Assembly: GCA_000435535.1 (NCBI GenBank)
Contig: FR884564.1
Location: 103,629-118,620 of the forward strand
DNA: 14,992 nt
Source: Clostridium sp. CAG:575
GTDB taxonomy: Bacteria; Bacillota; Clostridia; TANB77; CAG-508
Reading direction: 5' to 3'
Part shown: piece by piece, positions 13,849-14,992 of the stretch
How the letters are laid out: each line of letters starts with the position of its first letter
How positions within the stretch are numbered: the stretch's first letter is position 1
Notes under the pieces: generated by a model
Database searches by the model: none
Told to the model about the DNA's origin: nothing
What the model saw: only the letters and a program-made list of their open reading frames with translations
Made by a program: the position numbers and the translations under genes

Positions 13849-14907
13849 TTACAAATTAAAATTAAAAAAAGGACAAATATTTATAATAACAAAAGTATAA
13901 AAAGCAGCTAAAAATCCCTGTAACAATTTTCCAAACAAATAAGGTCTAATAGACAAATCTGTTTTTGCTATAATACTCCAAACTTGAAGCAAAACAGAAA
14001 TACCACCAAAGCCTAACAAAAAAGCAGTAATTATAATATTTATAGAAATATTTTTAATATGTATATTTGCAATATAATTAATACCATTAGTAATTTCTAA
14101 GATTCCAGTAAAAATACCAGAAATAAATGTAGAATCTACTCCTAAAACGTTAAAGATAGGCGTAAATAGTATGACAATACTATTTAAAAATCCACTAGCT
14201 TTTAAAATAGAAATAATGCTAGAAAAAACAACAACAAATCCACCAATCAATAAAATTGTTGAAATGCTATTTGTTATACTTTTACCTAAAACTTCTCCTA
14301 AATTAGAAAAAGATACATTGGAATTAGTATTAAAGTTTGAATGTGATGACAAGTAAGATATTGAAGAATTATTCTTAGATTTCCAAAATCTAAAAATAAT
14401 TCCAACAGTAATACATGCAAAAATATGAGTAATTAATAATAATAATCCAATCATAGAATTTCCAAACATACTAATACCAATAGAACCTACAATAAATAAA
14501 GGACCAGAATTATTAGTAAAACTCAAAAGACGTTCACATTCTTCTTTAGTACAAATATTATTTTTTCTAAAATTACATGCAATTTTAGCTCCTACAGGAT
14601 AACCACTAATAAGTCCCATCAAGAAACAAAAAGAACCTTCTCCTCTAATGTTAAAAAGAGGTTTCATAATTTTATTTAATAATTTCCCCATGATATAAAC
14701 AAAATTAGTATTCATTAATAATTCTGTTGCAACAAAGAAAGGGAAAAGTGACGGTACAACAGAATTTGCCCACAAAGATAATCCTTTTTTTACAGCAGGT
14801 AAATTTGAACTTGAAAATAATAATAAGCTAGCACAAAATGCTAAAAATACTAGTGCTAATAGATTTTGTTTTAGTTTAATAATATAAAAATGACATTTTG
14901 AAAACAT
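13849..14907 (-). CDS. ylbJ: Sporulation integral membrane protein YlbJ
   Basis: A 352-residue polytopic membrane protein matching the YlbJ family. Characteristic blocks are SVVPSLFPFFVATELL (about 49-64), SGYPVGAK (101-108), FTNNSGPLFIVG (130-141) and LGFGGISVLLQV (298-309). About eight hydrophobic helices are visible; a Ser/Asn-rich loop (about 178-203) splits the two halves. In Bacillus subtilis ylbJ belongs to the mother-cell sigma-E regulon and is needed for heat-resistant spores; the biochemical activity is unknown, though the fold resembles nucleoside-transporter gate domains. ATG 14907 is preceded by GTGGTGAT (14911-14918 on the plus strand), four nt away. A sigma-E-like promoter is just upstream. 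Length and motifs are complete. It fits the SigH-like gene nearby as evidence of a spore former. Confidence 0.93.
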   Translation of the reverse strand: MFSKCHFYIIKLKQNLLALVFLAFCASLLLFSSSNLPAVKKGLSLWANSVVPSLFPFFVATELLMNTNFVYIMGKLLNKIMKPLFNIRGEGSFCFLMGLISGYPVGAKIACNFRKNNICTKEECERLLSFTNNSGPLFIVGSIGISMFGNSMIGLLLLITHIFACITVGIIFRFWKSKNNSSISYLSSHSNFNTNSNVSFSNLGEVLGKSITNSISTILLIGGFVVVFSSIISILKASGFLNSIVILFTPIFNVLGVDSTFISGIFTGILEITNGINYIANIHIKNISINIIITAFLLGFGGISVLLQVWSIIAKTDLSIRPYLFGKLLQGFLAAFYTFVIINICPFFNFNL

Positions 14908-14922
14908 TTAATCACCACAATA

Positions 14923-14951
14923 AATATATGATAAATATATTATAAATATTT
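14923..14951 (-). promoter_or_regulatory. Candidate sigma-E-type promoter of ylbJ
   Basis: On the minus strand AAATATT (14951-14945), a 14-nt spacer and CATATATT (14930-14923) match the sigma-E pattern KMATATT-N14-CATACAHT, with one -10 mismatch and one relaxed -35 base. Such a promoter would give a very short leader. An 8-bp inverted repeat, ATTTCATA/TATGAAAT, lies next to it at 14954-14975. The DNA is so AT-rich that chance matches are likely. Confidence 0.45.
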
Positions 14952-14992
14952 ATATTTCATAATAAAATATGAAATTGAGAATAATAAATAAC

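Noticed and set aside
1..14992. CRISPR array, insertion sequence or prophage
   Set aside because: No regularly spaced repeats, transposase, integrase or phage genes were seen on either strand.

Overview
The window is a strongly AT-rich stretch of what looks like a chromosome from a spore-forming, low-GC Firmicute of the class Clostridia. The evidence is codon use dominated by A/T third positions, Shine-Dalgarno sites of the AGGAGG type, an ftsE-ftsX-LytM-ctpA order, a SigH-type sigma factor and a YlbJ-type sporulation membrane protein. No plasmid, phage, insertion-sequence or CRISPR hallmark was seen. Most of the window is housekeeping DNA; the accessory-looking part is 11.2-13.85 kb.

Layout. 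1-2.1 kb: a ROK sugar kinase and the C-terminal half of a split transketolase, ending in a small repeat/palindrome and a terminator. 2.2-7.9 kb: a cell-wall remodelling cluster with its own extended -10 promoter: ftsE, ftsX, two tandem paralogous secreted coiled-coil/LytM (M23) proteins, and a membrane-anchored PDZ/S41 protease of the CtpA type. The FtsEX ATPase/permease is expected to gate the LytM hydrolases through their coiled coils. 8.0-9.6 kb: pgsA (phospholipid synthesis), a SigH-like sigma factor behind a consensus promoter, and tRNA-Thr(GGT). 9.8-11.1 kb: enolase, complete except for a single frameshift near codon 32.

11.2-13.85 kb: an unrecognised small protein with a near-perfect promoter, a small cysteine-rich membrane protein on the minus strand, and an XRE-type regulator divergent from a prepilin-like secreted protein. 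That protein (class III-like N-terminus, fibronectin-III-like domain, then a beta-helix domain) is split by a frameshift in a T/A homopolymer and carries a second stop before its natural end. A decayed N-terminus of a second prepilin follows, then a 70-nt hairpin. 13.85-14.9 kb: ylbJ on the minus strand, with a plausible sigma-E-type promoter.

The most interesting leads are the decaying or switchable prepilin/beta-helix locus with its divergent regulator, the enolase frameshift, the repeated 9-mer overlapping the ftsE promoter, and the repeat at the end of the transketolase gene. Nothing here proves a new system; each lead is a sequence observation with a stated test.
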